DNA from: Myroides odoratus
GTDB lineage: Bacteria > Bacteroidota > Bacteroidia > Flavobacteriales > Flavobacteriaceae
Direction: 5' to 3'
NCBI RefSeq assembly: GCF_001549985.1
Contig: NZ_LROZ01000011.1
Location: forward strand, 1 to 64,000
Length of the DNA stretch: 64,000 nucleotides
A program made the translations under genes and the position numbers. The notes beneath the pieces were generated by a model. The model saw only the letters and a list, made by a program, of their open reading frames with translations. It was not told where the DNA came from and did no database searches. Of the stretch, positions 15,768-23,715 are shown in pieces; the stretch's first letter is position 1; every line of letters begins with the position of its first letter.

Positions 15768-18700
15768 ATGAACCTACAGCGATTTCTTTTTCTTTTCCTT
15801 TTTTGGTATTCTTGTACTTATGCACAAGAAGGAAATTCGCTGTATCAACAACGGACATGGGAAGAGCAGCAAACAACATTGCAACTTCCAGCCACACCTT
15901 TAAACAACAGCTATTTTGAAATTCGAGATGCCCAAGAAGCGGTTGTTCCAACATCGGCCTATCGCATCGATTTTGACACCAATACCGTTACCTTACTCCA
16001 AGCGAATCTCGCTTTTCCGCTAACTGTATACTATTTAGAACTACCCTCTTTTCTAACTACACCGATTAGTTATTATGATACCTCGCGTATTGTTCCCAAT
16101 GAGGCAGGTAGTTTTACATACCAACATCAGACCAACAACCGCGCTTCTTTTGTTCCGTTTGAGGGTTTAAATACCATGGGAAGTTTATCTCGAGGATTAA
16201 CGATGGGAACCAACCAAAGTGCGGTTACCTCCTCAAATTTAGATTTACAAATCACGGGAAACTTATCGGACCGCGTCAAGATTCGCGCCTCTATACAGGA
16301 TAATAATTTACCCTTACAATATGGAGGATACTCACAGAAAATTAATGAATTCGACCAGATTTTTATCGAGTTATTCTCCGATGATTGGTCGATTCGCGCT
16401 GGAGATATTTACTTAGAAAATAGAGCAAGACGCTTTTTAAATTTCAATAAAAAAGTACAGGGATTATCTACGCGTTTTGTCTTTGATCACGGCGAAAGTA
16501 AAACCACCGTTGAAGCAGCGGCAGCCTTGGCCAGAGGACAATATACCCGCAGTACGTTTAATGGACAAGAAGGCAATCAAGGGCCTTATAAATTAAAGGG
16601 AAGCAATGGCGAATTGTACATCCTCATTGTTTCTGGTTCAGAAAAAGTATACGTCAATGGTTTACTACTCAAACGAGGAGAAGAAAATGACTATGTCATC
16701 GATTATAATTCGGGCGAATTGCGTTTTACCACGCGATATCCCATTACATCCGATATGCGAATTGCGGTGGAATATCAGTATACCGATCGCAATTACACGC
16801 GTTTTGTGGGATATGGCAATATTCAACATGAGGCTGAAACCTGGCAATTGGGATTAAGTGTATTTACAGAAACCGATTTAAAAAATCAATCCCTTCAACA
16901 GAATCTAACGGAAGAGCAAATCGACATCCTCAAACAAGCAGGAAACGATCCCAATCGCATGATTGCTCCTTCTGCCTATAGAGACACCTATTCTGAGAAC
17001 AAAGTGTTATATACGCGAGAGCAAACCCCAGAAGGGCAGTATTATTTTGTATTTTCCACAGATCCTGAGGCCGAACTCTATCACGTTACTTTTACTGCTG
17101 TAGGAAACAATCAAGGGGATTACGTCATACAAAGCACGCAGTCTATTGGTCGTATTTATGAATACCGTGCCCCTGTGGGAGGCATTCCGCAGGGAAACTA
17201 TTCCCCTGTAGTGAAGCTTATTGCTCCCATACAAAACACCATCGCAACAATTAACGCGGCTTATCATCCTTCTGAGAAGACCGCTATAGATTTAGAGCTT
17301 GCCTTTAGCAATCACGATGCGAACCTTTTCTCTTCCATTGACCAAGACGAAAACAAAGGTTGGGCAACAGCATTGAAAGGAAAACAGCGTTTGTGGACCC
17401 ACAATCAAGCGCAACTAAATGTGTTAACCGACATTCAATTCATCCATAAAAATTTCCATGCCTTGGAGAATTTATTCTCTATTGAATTTGATCGCGATTG
17501 GAATTTACAATATGCTGAAGGCAATCAAAGTTTAGTCACAGGAGGATTGGAATTTCTCCTTCCTGGTAAAGCAAGTGCGACTTACTTATTTGAGCAGCTC
17601 AATTTTGGTACAGATTACAAGGGAAATAGGCAAAATTTAGCTGGGAAATGGCAAGCAGATCCTTGGTTGATCCAAACGCAGAACAGCTTGATGCAAGCAG
17701 ATGGATTAACCTCCAAAACAACCTTTATTCAAAGTCATTCCCAAGCAAAATACCATTGGCGTACCAATTACGTAGGAACAAAACTTGACTTTGAACAAAA
17801 TAAAGAAACCAATCAAGAAACGCAACTGCTCAATCCACTGAGTCACCGCTATTCATCGCTTGACTTATTTATAGGTAGAGGAGATTCCCTTGGGCAAAAT
17901 ATTGAATTGGGGTATCAATTCCGCCTGAATGACAGCTTGCAAAACAATCAATTGCAGCGTTTTTCAAAAGCCCATACATTTTACCTCAAATCCCAATTGC
18001 TCAAGTCTGAAACAAGAGACTTGAATCTCTATGCGAATTATCGATCTGTTCGCCATGAAGAGACCAGCAAACCAACGGAAAACACCATCAACAGTGTCCT
18101 CACCTATCGCGATCAATTCTTCAAAGGATTTGCGCAATCCCATACCTTATATGAGATCAGTGCAGGAACGATAGCCCAACAAGAATACACCTATTTGGAG
18201 GTGGAACCAGGTCGCGGACAATACATGTGGATTGATTACAACAACAATGGAATCCAAGAATTGGAAGAATTTGAACTCGCTCCTTACCCTGATTTGGGGA
18301 AATATGTACGTTTATACTTACCAAGTCAGGTATTTTTACCTACTAACCAAAATAAATTCACCCAAACCCTAACCTTGAACCCTGCGGCACTTTGGCAAAA
18401 TGAAACAGGTTTCAAGCGAATTTTAGCTTTTTTCTACAATCAAACATCTTATAGTATAGACCGCAAAGATCTGAAGAAAGGCAACCAGATTCGACTCCAT
18501 CCTTTTACTTCCGATGAAGAACAAATGGTGGGATTACTGGAGAATTTCAACAACTATCTGTATTACAATCGCGGGAAAAAACGCCATAGTGTAACCTATA
18601 TGTATACCCAATCGAAGAGCAAAAATCTATTGTCTTTCGGTTCAACAGAAAATACCATTAAAACCCATCAATTGGGTTATAATCACTTGATCCGAAAAAC

Positions 18701-19178
18701 ATGGTTGGTGGATCTTCTAGGAAAAACAACCCAACAAGAAACAAAGTCGCCTTCTTATGCAAGTAAGAATTACGAGCTCCAAATTCAAGGTTTTGAAACG
18801 AAATTATCTTACTTATTTTCATCTCAAGCGCAAGTAGATATCTTTTATAATTTCCAAGAAAAGAAAAACCAAACAGCTGATTTTGAAACATTAGAACAAC
18901 ATCGTTTAGGTGTTTCTTTTGCTGTGAATCAAATTAAATTATTCACGATGAATGGTGAATTCTCCTTTTTTCAGAATACCTTTACGGGTAATGCCTTTTC
19001 GCCCATTGGTTATCAAATGCTAGAAGGATTACAACCTGGAAAGAATATGACTTGGCGATTCATGTTCCAAAAAAACCTAACGCAGTACTTGGATTTAAGT
19101 TTGAATTACCAAGGAAGAAGTAATGAATCAACGGCCACTATTCACACGGGAAGTGTGCAATTGCGTGCGTTTTTTTAA
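15768..19178 (+). CDS. Large uncharacterised outer-membrane protein
   Basis: 1136 residues with a signal peptide (cleavage near YAQ-EGN, about residue 20). After an N-terminal region (to about 120), it has a segment with alternating polar/aromatic strands: LQITGNLSDRVKIRASIQDN, IFIELFSDDWSIRAGDIYLEN and GLSTRFVFDHGESKTTVEAAAALA, then a beta-sandwich-like insert (VYVNGLLLKRGEENDYVIDYNSGELRF, about 285-335). The C-terminal two thirds are rich in beta-barrel-like strands and end in VQLRAFF, an aromatic end typical of barrel proteins. I do not recognise a named family. It is monocistronic; a period-8 array follows the stop directly. Confidence 0.82.
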   Translation: MNLQRFLFLFLFWYSCTYAQEGNSLYQQRTWEEQQTTLQLPATPLNNSYFEIRDAQEAVVPTSAYRIDFDTNTVTLLQANLAFPLTVYYLELPSFLTTPISYYDTSRIVPNEAGSFTYQHQTNNRASFVPFEGLNTMGSLSRGLTMGTNQSAVTSSNLDLQITGNLSDRVKIRASIQDNNLPLQYGGYSQKINEFDQIFIELFSDDWSIRAGDIYLENRARRFLNFNKKVQGLSTRFVFDHGESKTTVEAAAALARGQYTRSTFNGQEGNQGPYKLKGSNGELYILIVSGSEKVYVNGLLLKRGEENDYVIDYNSGELRFTTRYPITSDMRIAVEYQYTDRNYTRFVGYGNIQHEAETWQLGLSVFTETDLKNQSLQQNLTEEQIDILKQAGNDPNRMIAPSAYRDTYSENKVLYTREQTPEGQYYFVFSTDPEAELYHVTFTAVGNNQGDYVIQSTQSIGRIYEYRAPVGGIPQGNYSPVVKLIAPIQNTIATINAAYHPSEKTAIDLELAFSNHDANLFSSIDQDENKGWATALKGKQRLWTHNQAQLNVLTDIQFIHKNFHALENLFSIEFDRDWNLQYAEGNQSLVTGGLEFLLPGKASATYLFEQLNFGTDYKGNRQNLAGKWQADPWLIQTQNSLMQADGLTSKTTFIQSHSQAKYHWRTNYVGTKLDFEQNKETNQETQLLNPLSHRYSSLDLFIGRGDSLGQNIELGYQFRLNDSLQNNQLQRFSKAHTFYLKSQLLKSETRDLNLYANYRSVRHEETSKPTENTINSVLTYRDQFFKGFAQSHTLYEISAGTIAQQEYTYLEVEPGRGQYMWIDYNNNGIQELEEFELAPYPDLGKYVRLYLPSQVFLPTNQNKFTQTLTLNPAALWQNETGFKRILAFFYNQTSYSIDRKDLKKGNQIRLHPFTSDEEQMVGLLENFNNYLYYNRGKKRHSVTYMYTQSKSKNLLSFGSTENTIKTHQLGYNHLIRKTWLVDLLGKTTQQETKSPSYASKNYELQIQGFETKLSYLFSSQAQVDIFYNFQEKKNQTADFETLEQHRLGVSFAVNQIKLFTMNGEFSFFQNTFTGNAFSPIGYQMLEGLQPGKNMTWRFMFQKNLTQYLDLSLNYQGRSNESTATIHTGSVQLRAFF

Positions 19179-19180
19179 GG

Positions 19181-19228
19181 GCGATGAGAGGGTGAGAAGG
19201 TGTGGCGGTGAGAAAGTAAGGCGGTGTG
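19181..19228 (+). repeat. Period-8 GRTGAG array directly after a stop codon
   Basis: Six octamers in exact register from 19181 (GCGATGAG, AGGGTGAG, AAGGTGTG, GCGGTGAG, AAAGTAAG, GCGGTGTG), starting 2 bases after the stop of the outer-membrane protein gene. Same unit as at 1506-1641 (opposite strand) and 58983-59046. Confidence 0.8.
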
Positions 19229-19326
19229 ATGTAAAACCCCGTAGTGTGGTAAATGGCAATTTGCCAAGTAACTGTCAATTCTTATTTCTTACAAAAAAAA
19301 TAGATTATAAAATTAGAACTAGAAAC

Positions 19327-19367
19327 TAAACTGTATACTGTAAACCGTAAACTATAAACCGTACCCC
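19327..19367 (+). repeat. Seven-base TAAACNG tandem array abutting a start codon
   Basis: Six units in exact 7-base register (TAAACTG, TATACTG, TAAACCG, TAAACTA, TAAACCG, TACCCC-) ending at 19367, immediately before the ATG at 19368. It therefore forms the whole proximal leader of the 2H phosphoesterase gene. A 13-base palindrome TGGCAATTTGCCA lies further upstream at 19254-19266. Confidence 0.75.
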
Positions 19368-19931
19368 ATGTATAGCGATAAATATTCTTTGTGTTTTCAA
19401 CCTGACGCCTTACTCATTGAGCAAGTCAAAATGATGAAAGACCAACTAGGAGAAGTCATTGGGTGGTATCACAGTAAAAACTCTTTAGCGCATTTAACGA
19501 TTGCTGAGTTTCAGGCCAGTGAAAAAGACATTGCCCGCATGCATCAACAAATTACGCGTTGTTGTTCGGGGTTTACTCCTGTTGACACCTATCTAACTGC
19601 TTTTGGGACTTATCCCAACGGCACTTTCTTCCTTGAAGTAGATGCCCTTGCTAAACCTCAATTAAAAGCCTATGCACAAAAGCTTTTTCAAACCTTACAA
19701 TTGAAAAATGCCTATAAATGCACTGATCCTCATCTTTCTATTGGACGAAAACTAGAAGAGGCTAAAATCCAACAAGCCTATGCGGCATTAAAACAGCCTA
19801 ACCTTTCTTTTTGTTGCAACCAAATCGTATTGCGTAGACTCAATATGGAGCGTAGACAATTCGATATTATCCAGTATTATCCTTTTCTATCACAACCTAT
19901 AACAGAAGAAACGCAATTAACCTTATTTTAA
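19368..19931 (+). CDS. 2H phosphoesterase (2'-5' RNA ligase family)
   Basis: A 187-residue cytoplasmic protein with the two HxT/S motifs of the 2H superfamily: H42-L-T44 (AHLTIAEF) and H122-L-S124 (PHLSIGRK), about 80 residues apart as usual. Members act on 2'-5' linked or cyclic-phosphate nucleotides and RNA ends; the true substrate here is unknown. The leader is a 7-base tandem repeat touching the start codon, and no TAnnTTTG box is visible close by. Confidence 0.87.
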   Translation: MYSDKYSLCFQPDALLIEQVKMMKDQLGEVIGWYHSKNSLAHLTIAEFQASEKDIARMHQQITRCCSGFTPVDTYLTAFGTYPNGTFFLEVDALAKPQLKAYAQKLFQTLQLKNAYKCTDPHLSIGRKLEEAKIQQAYAALKQPNLSFCCNQIVLRRLNMERRQFDIIQYYPFLSQPITEETQLTLF

Positions 19932-19986
19932 ACGAAAGGATTTGATCTTTTTCGCATTTGGCAAGTCGTCTTTTTTATTTTTTCTT

Positions 19987-19994
19987 TATTTTTG
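19987..19994 (+). promoter_or_regulatory. -7 box of csaA
   Basis: TATTTTTG, 21 bases upstream of the ATG at 20016. The nearest TTG is 26 bases upstream, which is long. Confidence 0.5.
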
Positions 19995-20015
19995 AGTGTA
20001 AACAAAACTTAAATT

Positions 20016-20366
20016 ATGGAAAACAGCAACAATAATACGCTAACGTGGGATGATTTTATGAAAGTAGAAATGCGCGTTGGTACAATTATTCAAGCCGAAG
20101 AATTCAAAGAAGTCCGCAATCCTGCTTATAAATTAGTGGTTGATTTTGGAGAAGAAATTGGAATGAGAAAAACATCTGCCCAAATCACAAAATTATACAC
20201 CGCTGAAGAATTAATCGGCAAACAAGTGATTGCAGTCGTTAACTTTCCGCCAAAGCAAATTGCCAATATCATGAGTGAATGTTTGGTCATGGGTGCAGTG
20301 GAAGGCAAAGAAGTAACCTTGATGAGTTTAGACAAACCCGTTAAAAACGGACTGAGAATAGGATAA
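20016..20366 (+). CDS. csaA: tRNA-binding chaperone-like protein CsaA
   Basis: A 116-residue single-domain OB-fold protein of the EMAPII/Trbp111/CsaA family. It keeps the family pattern: WDDFMKVEMRVGTII, KLVVDFGEEIGMRKTSAQI, LIGKQVIAVVNFPPKQIANIMSECLVMGA. It binds tRNA or unfolded protein in the cytoplasm. The same domain is fused to MetRS encoded at 23716-25776. A single-gene unit ended by a terminator shared with the DUF2891 gene. Confidence 0.92.
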   Translation: MENSNNNTLTWDDFMKVEMRVGTIIQAEEFKEVRNPAYKLVVDFGEEIGMRKTSAQITKLYTAEELIGKQVIAVVNFPPKQIANIMSECLVMGAVEGKEVTLMSLDKPVKNGLRIG

Positions 20367-20367
20367 T

Positions 20368-20398
20368 AAAAAAGGTTTCGCATGGCGAAACCTTTTTT
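20368..20398. terminator. Bidirectional terminator, csaA and DUF2891 gene
   Basis: Stem of 14 bp (20368-20381 with 20385-20398, core GGTTTCGC/GCGAAACC), 3-base loop, A and T tracts at the two sides. Confidence 0.9.
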
Positions 20399-20402
20399 TA
20401 TA

Positions 20403-21509
20403 TTATTGATGGAGTAAAGCGTATAAGGCAAAAGTACCTAACCAATGACTTCCCATATAATCATCATTTGTAATATTGCCGAAAGAAGATTCGAAATGAT
20501 GCTTCCCAATGGCTTTTACATGGGCTAACTCTGGTAATTTCTTAGCCAAATCACTTAAACACGTAGCTCTACTGAAATTCAATCCATCCAAATGGACTAA
20601 ATGCCCATCGGTTCGATCCGATACCTTTCCAATCTCCAACTGAAAATCAGGTTCAAATATTTCGGGTAAAAATGCTGTTAACCATGTTTTAAAGGCAGCT
20701 TCATCCTGAATTTTACTCATTAATCTAGCTTCTTCTAAGCAAGGGGATAGAAAATCATGTCCACTCGGTTCAAAAGCTAGATTGCAGTTGATATCTTTCG
20801 CATACAAGCGATTCGCCGTTTCAACAAGTAGCTGCTCAAAAGCTGTTTCTTTCATTAAACGCGCATATTCTAAAGACAATGATAAGCCATAAGCTGTATT
20901 ATCATGTGTTCCCGTGCGAATAGGATAATTCAATTTAGGCAAATAAGTTTCATAGCGTTCCATTAATACTTTTGCTAAAGGCTCTAATAACGCAGCCCAA
21001 CGTTGTGCATCCTCATCCTCCCAAGTAGCTAAAGCACCATGCAATTGGAATAACCAAGCCCACCCATAGGTACGCTCAAATGTTTTGTTATTGGGATCAT
21101 CAAAAAAAGCCAATTCTACTTGTACATTTTCTGCTGTAATTAATGCATTCAGGCGTTTGCGAATTTGGTGGGTTTCATTGAGTGCTGGAAAGCGTTTCAT
21201 CAATTCAATAATCGACCAATACCCATGAACAGATGAGTGCCAATCAAAACAACCATAAAAAATAGGGCGTAGTTGCTTCGGTGTTTTCAAATCTGTATCT
21301 GCTCCTAACACTTGCCCCAATTTATTGGGATATTCTTGTTCAATGCAATGTAAAGGCAACGCAATAATTTTCTCAGCCTCCTTGATACTCAATGTCAAAG
21401 GAGTAACTTGCTCCACAATTTTCGTTCCTTCCTCTCCTTCTTTTTTCTCTTTAGGAGTACAACCCAATACCAATAATCCAACAAGGGCACCTACACAAAT
21501 TTTTCTCAT
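20403..21509 (-). CDS. DUF2891-family lipoprotein
   Basis: A 368-residue protein from the ATG at 21509 (MRKICVGALV), with lipobox VLGC; the frame extends seven codons upstream. The signature FYGCFDWHSSVHGYW and the all-helical repeat architecture identify the DUF2891 family, which looks like an alpha/alpha barrel and may act on carbohydrates. Further conserved blocks: YGWAWLFQLHGAL, RTGTHDNTAYGLSL, EPSGHDFLSPCLEEARLM and HLDGLNFSRATCL. Activity is unknown. Confidence 0.88.
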   Translation of the reverse strand: MRKICVGALVGLLVLGCTPKEKKEGEEGTKIVEQVTPLTLSIKEAEKIIALPLHCIEQEYPNKLGQVLGADTDLKTPKQLRPIFYGCFDWHSSVHGYWSIIELMKRFPALNETHQIRKRLNALITAENVQVELAFFDDPNNKTFERTYGWAWLFQLHGALATWEDEDAQRWAALLEPLAKVLMERYETYLPKLNYPIRTGTHDNTAYGLSLSLEYARLMKETAFEQLLVETANRLYAKDINCNLAFEPSGHDFLSPCLEEARLMSKIQDEAAFKTWLTAFLPEIFEPDFQLEIGKVSDRTDGHLVHLDGLNFSRATCLSDLAKKLPELAHVKAIGKHHFESSFGNITNDDYMGSHWLGTFALYALLHQ

Positions 21510-21679
21510 GGTTTTACTTTTATTGCCCAATGTAGGAATTATTTGAAAATAAAGACTTCAAAAATTCGAATAATCTTGTTTCCATAGCGCAATAATATCC
21601 CACTAACTATTTGATTTTAATTTTCTTACAAAAAAGAAGCGAATCAAAAATTAATACGTTTTAGCCTGCTACTTTTTTG

Positions 21680-21687
21680 TACATTTG
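21680..21687 (+). promoter_or_regulatory. -7 box very close to the start of an envelope gene
   Basis: TACATTTG, only 9 bases upstream of the ATG at 21697 whose signal peptide needs that start. If the box is used, the mRNA would be nearly leaderless. Confidence 0.4.
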
Positions 21688-21696
21688 AAATAAAAA

Positions 21697-22263
21697 ATGC
21701 AAAAAATCATCGTATCATTTGTAGGCTTATTTTTAGTTGCACTCACAGTTATTTCCTGTGATAATAAATCGCTAAATTCCTCCAAAGCCCTTAGTGCCAT
21801 TGAAGCATACATGGAAACGCAACCCATATATGAAAGCACAATATTTACAGTAGGCGACACCAAATTGAGACAAAAGAAAGATGCTGCACTTATTGAACGT
21901 TATCAACAATTAGCAGATGAAGGGTATTTAAATCTTGCCGATTTTACCGCGAAGAAACGTTTTCTTTCCAAAGACAGCATCTGGCAAGGAACCATTAAGT
22001 TAACGGAAAAGGCGCATCCCTATGTATTAGAGCAAAAAGGCAATAAAATCAAAATTAAAACCATCGAATACTTGGTGGATAAAGACAATGGTTTTCAACT
22101 GGATGCTAAAGGAAAAAAATCAGCAACAGCTACCGTTATGCTAAAGAAAAACCCAACGCCTTTTCATTTCTTAAAAGAAGATAAATCTCCGCATACGGAG
22201 TTTATTACGAAAAAATTCAAAATGAAATACGCAGAAGAAACGGGCTGGAGAATTACAAATTAA
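21697..22263 (+). CDS. Lipoprotein of unknown function
   Basis: A 188-residue lipoprotein (signal peptide, lipobox VISC, Cys21). The body is hydrophilic and lysine-rich, with strands such as PYVLEQKGNKIKIKTIEYLVD and a closing MKYAEETGWRI. No family is recognised. It is the first of a run of four same-strand envelope genes; only 3 bp separate it from the membrane protein gene that follows, so these two are certainly translated from one message. Confidence 0.75.
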   Translation: MQKIIVSFVGLFLVALTVISCDNKSLNSSKALSAIEAYMETQPIYESTIFTVGDTKLRQKKDAALIERYQQLADEGYLNLADFTAKKRFLSKDSIWQGTIKLTEKAHPYVLEQKGNKIKIKTIEYLVDKDNGFQLDAKGKKSATATVMLKKNPTPFHFLKEDKSPHTEFITKKFKMKYAEETGWRITN

Positions 22264-22266
22264 CAC

Positions 22267-22725
22267 ATGGGAAAAAATATTTTCATTTTAGTTTTAATAC
22301 AGGCACTCATGGCTGTGTTAATGTCCTTTATGATTGCTAAGATGTCTTTTATGGGACGTATGGGCATTACCTTTTTATATCGCGAATACTTGGTACTAAA
22401 ATCTCCTTGGAAAACAGCGGCACTTATTTTTGCTATTCAGCTTTTTCTCATTGTCATTTTAGCATTCTTTAAGTATTTTACACCTGCTAAAATTGCCAAT
22501 GCACTTTCCATCTTTACCATTCTTCTTGGTCTTGGTGCGGCCTATTTTACGTACCTCGATTTTACCACTACCTCGCACAAATACATGAAGAGCAATTTTC
22601 ATATCGGGGTCTATTTATTTTGGGTTGCTTGGATCTTTTCTGCTATTTTCTTTTTATTTTTAAAGAAAAAGAAAGTGGCTTTGACGGATTTAGAGTCAAC
22701 AACTGCTATTCCAGAAGTGAAATAG
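22267..22725 (+). CDS. Four-helix integral membrane protein
   Basis: A 152-residue inner-membrane protein with four predicted helices: about 5-27, 48-67, 78-98 and 114-132, and a charged C-terminal tail (KKKKVALTDLE). No family recognised. It follows the lipoprotein gene by 3 bp and precedes another short lipoprotein gene by 17 bp, suggesting a small envelope complex. Confidence 0.75.
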   Translation: MGKNIFILVLIQALMAVLMSFMIAKMSFMGRMGITFLYREYLVLKSPWKTAALIFAIQLFLIVILAFFKYFTPAKIANALSIFTILLGLGAAYFTYLDFTTTSHKYMKSNFHIGVYLFWVAWIFSAIFFLFLKKKKVALTDLESTTAIPEVK

Positions 22726-22742
22726 TGCTTTAATTTAAACGA

Positions 22743-22997
22743 ATGACTATGAGATTATCAGCTATACTCCCCTTATTTGTTATTGCTTTGGGATTATCCA
22801 ATTGTACAGACAAAAGCAAAGAAACACAGGAACCACAGTATATCAAACGCGAACAGACTACTTCTACATCAGGGACACAGCCTGTTCAAATTCCCATGCA
22901 TGGAACAAAAGAAAATAGTTCTTCTGGCATGAGTTCTTTCAAAATGAAAGAAGATATGAAAGAAAATACAACAGAAAAAAATACCGCGGACGAATAA
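22743..22997 (+). CDS. Short lipoprotein
   Basis: 84 residues with a signal peptide ending in a lipobox-like LSNC (Cys21) and a low-complexity polar body rich in Ser, Thr, Glu and Lys, without predicted fold. The start could be Met1 or Met3 (22749). It carries PMHG, faintly recalling the HGQPGH motif of the next gene. Third gene of the run beginning at 21697. Function unknown. Confidence 0.65.
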   Translation: MTMRLSAILPLFVIALGLSNCTDKSKETQEPQYIKREQTTSTSGTQPVQIPMHGTKENSSSGMSSFKMKEDMKENTTEKNTADE

Positions 22998-23068
22998 GGT
23001 TTAACACGCTGCTATTTTTTTTCCAATAAAAATTAGTTAAGTTTACTTAACAAACCAATAGGCTAATC

Positions 23069-23542
23069 ATGAAAAATTATTTATTTGCGTTATCCACGCT
23101 ATTACTTTTAGGCTTAACTGCTTGCAAAGATACAGGAAAAGAACCTTCTAATATTTCTATTGATGGGACTACAACAGAACAACCTGCTACACCTGCTGAT
23201 GGAGAAGCAACACCTGTTCAGAGTACCCCAGCAACAGCAAACCAAGGTGCTGCTGTGGCAAACAACAATATTAACCCTGCCCATGGACAACCAGGACACC
23301 GTTGTGATATTCCAGTAGGAGCTCCATTAGATACCCCTCCAGGAGGTGGTAATGCGATGCAAGCTACTGCACAACCAGCAACTAGTAGTCAAGGACAGCC
23401 ATTCTTAGTGAATGATGAGGCAAAAAACCGCATCATGCAAGAACAAGGAAAACCTGCAACAGCGAATAGTGGAAAAATCAACCCTCCACATGGTCAACCA
23501 GGACACAGCTGTGAAATACCTGTAGGACAACCACTACCATAA
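23069..23542 (+). CDS. Lipoprotein with two HGQPGHxC motifs
   Basis: A 157-residue lipoprotein (LTAC, Cys19). It consists of a Pro/Thr/Ala-rich spacer and two copies of one motif: INPAHGQPGHRCDIPVGAPL near 91-110 and INPPHGQPGHSCEIPVGQPLP at the C-terminus. Each copy carries two His and one Cys (H-G-Q-P-G-H-x-C), suited to binding a metal or haem, though this is inference. I recall the same motif at the C-terminus of other small Bacteroidota lipoproteins of unknown role. It ends with a clear terminator, closing the run of envelope genes. Confidence 0.8.
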   Translation: MKNYLFALSTLLLLGLTACKDTGKEPSNISIDGTTTEQPATPADGEATPVQSTPATANQGAAVANNNINPAHGQPGHRCDIPVGAPLDTPPGGGNAMQATAQPATSSQGQPFLVNDEAKNRIMQEQGKPATANSGKINPPHGQPGHSCEIPVGQPLP

Positions 23543-23570
23543 TGTAGTTATTTTATTATTTAATATCCGT

Positions 23571-23605
23571 AAAAAGGCGAAATCGATTTGATTTCGCCTT
23601 TTTTA
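23571..23605 (+). terminator. Terminator of the envelope gene run
   Basis: Perfect 14-bp stem (23571-23584 with 23590-23603, AAAAAGGCGAAATC) and T run. Confidence 0.92.
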
Positions 23606-23675
23606 TTGCTTTTTTCGATTCAAAAGAAGACCAAAACACCACAAAATAATCCATTCAACTTCCAGCAATATTGCT

Positions 23676-23683
23676 TATTTTTG
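23676..23683 (+). promoter_or_regulatory. -7 box of metG
   Basis: TATTTTTG, 32 bases upstream of the ATG at 23716; TTC (one off TTG) lies at 23654-23656 with a 19-base spacer. Confidence 0.55.
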
Positions 23684-23715
23684 CATTCTTATTAATTTCA
23701 TATAGAATATAGTTT

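Noticed and set aside
15637..15954. 105-residue open frame on the - strand
   Set aside because: It overlaps the start and signal peptide of the large outer-membrane protein and has no protein-like features; the + strand has a clear promoter there.
19123..19329. 68-residue open frame on the + strand
   Set aside because: It overlaps the end of the outer-membrane protein gene and then runs through the GRTGAG array.
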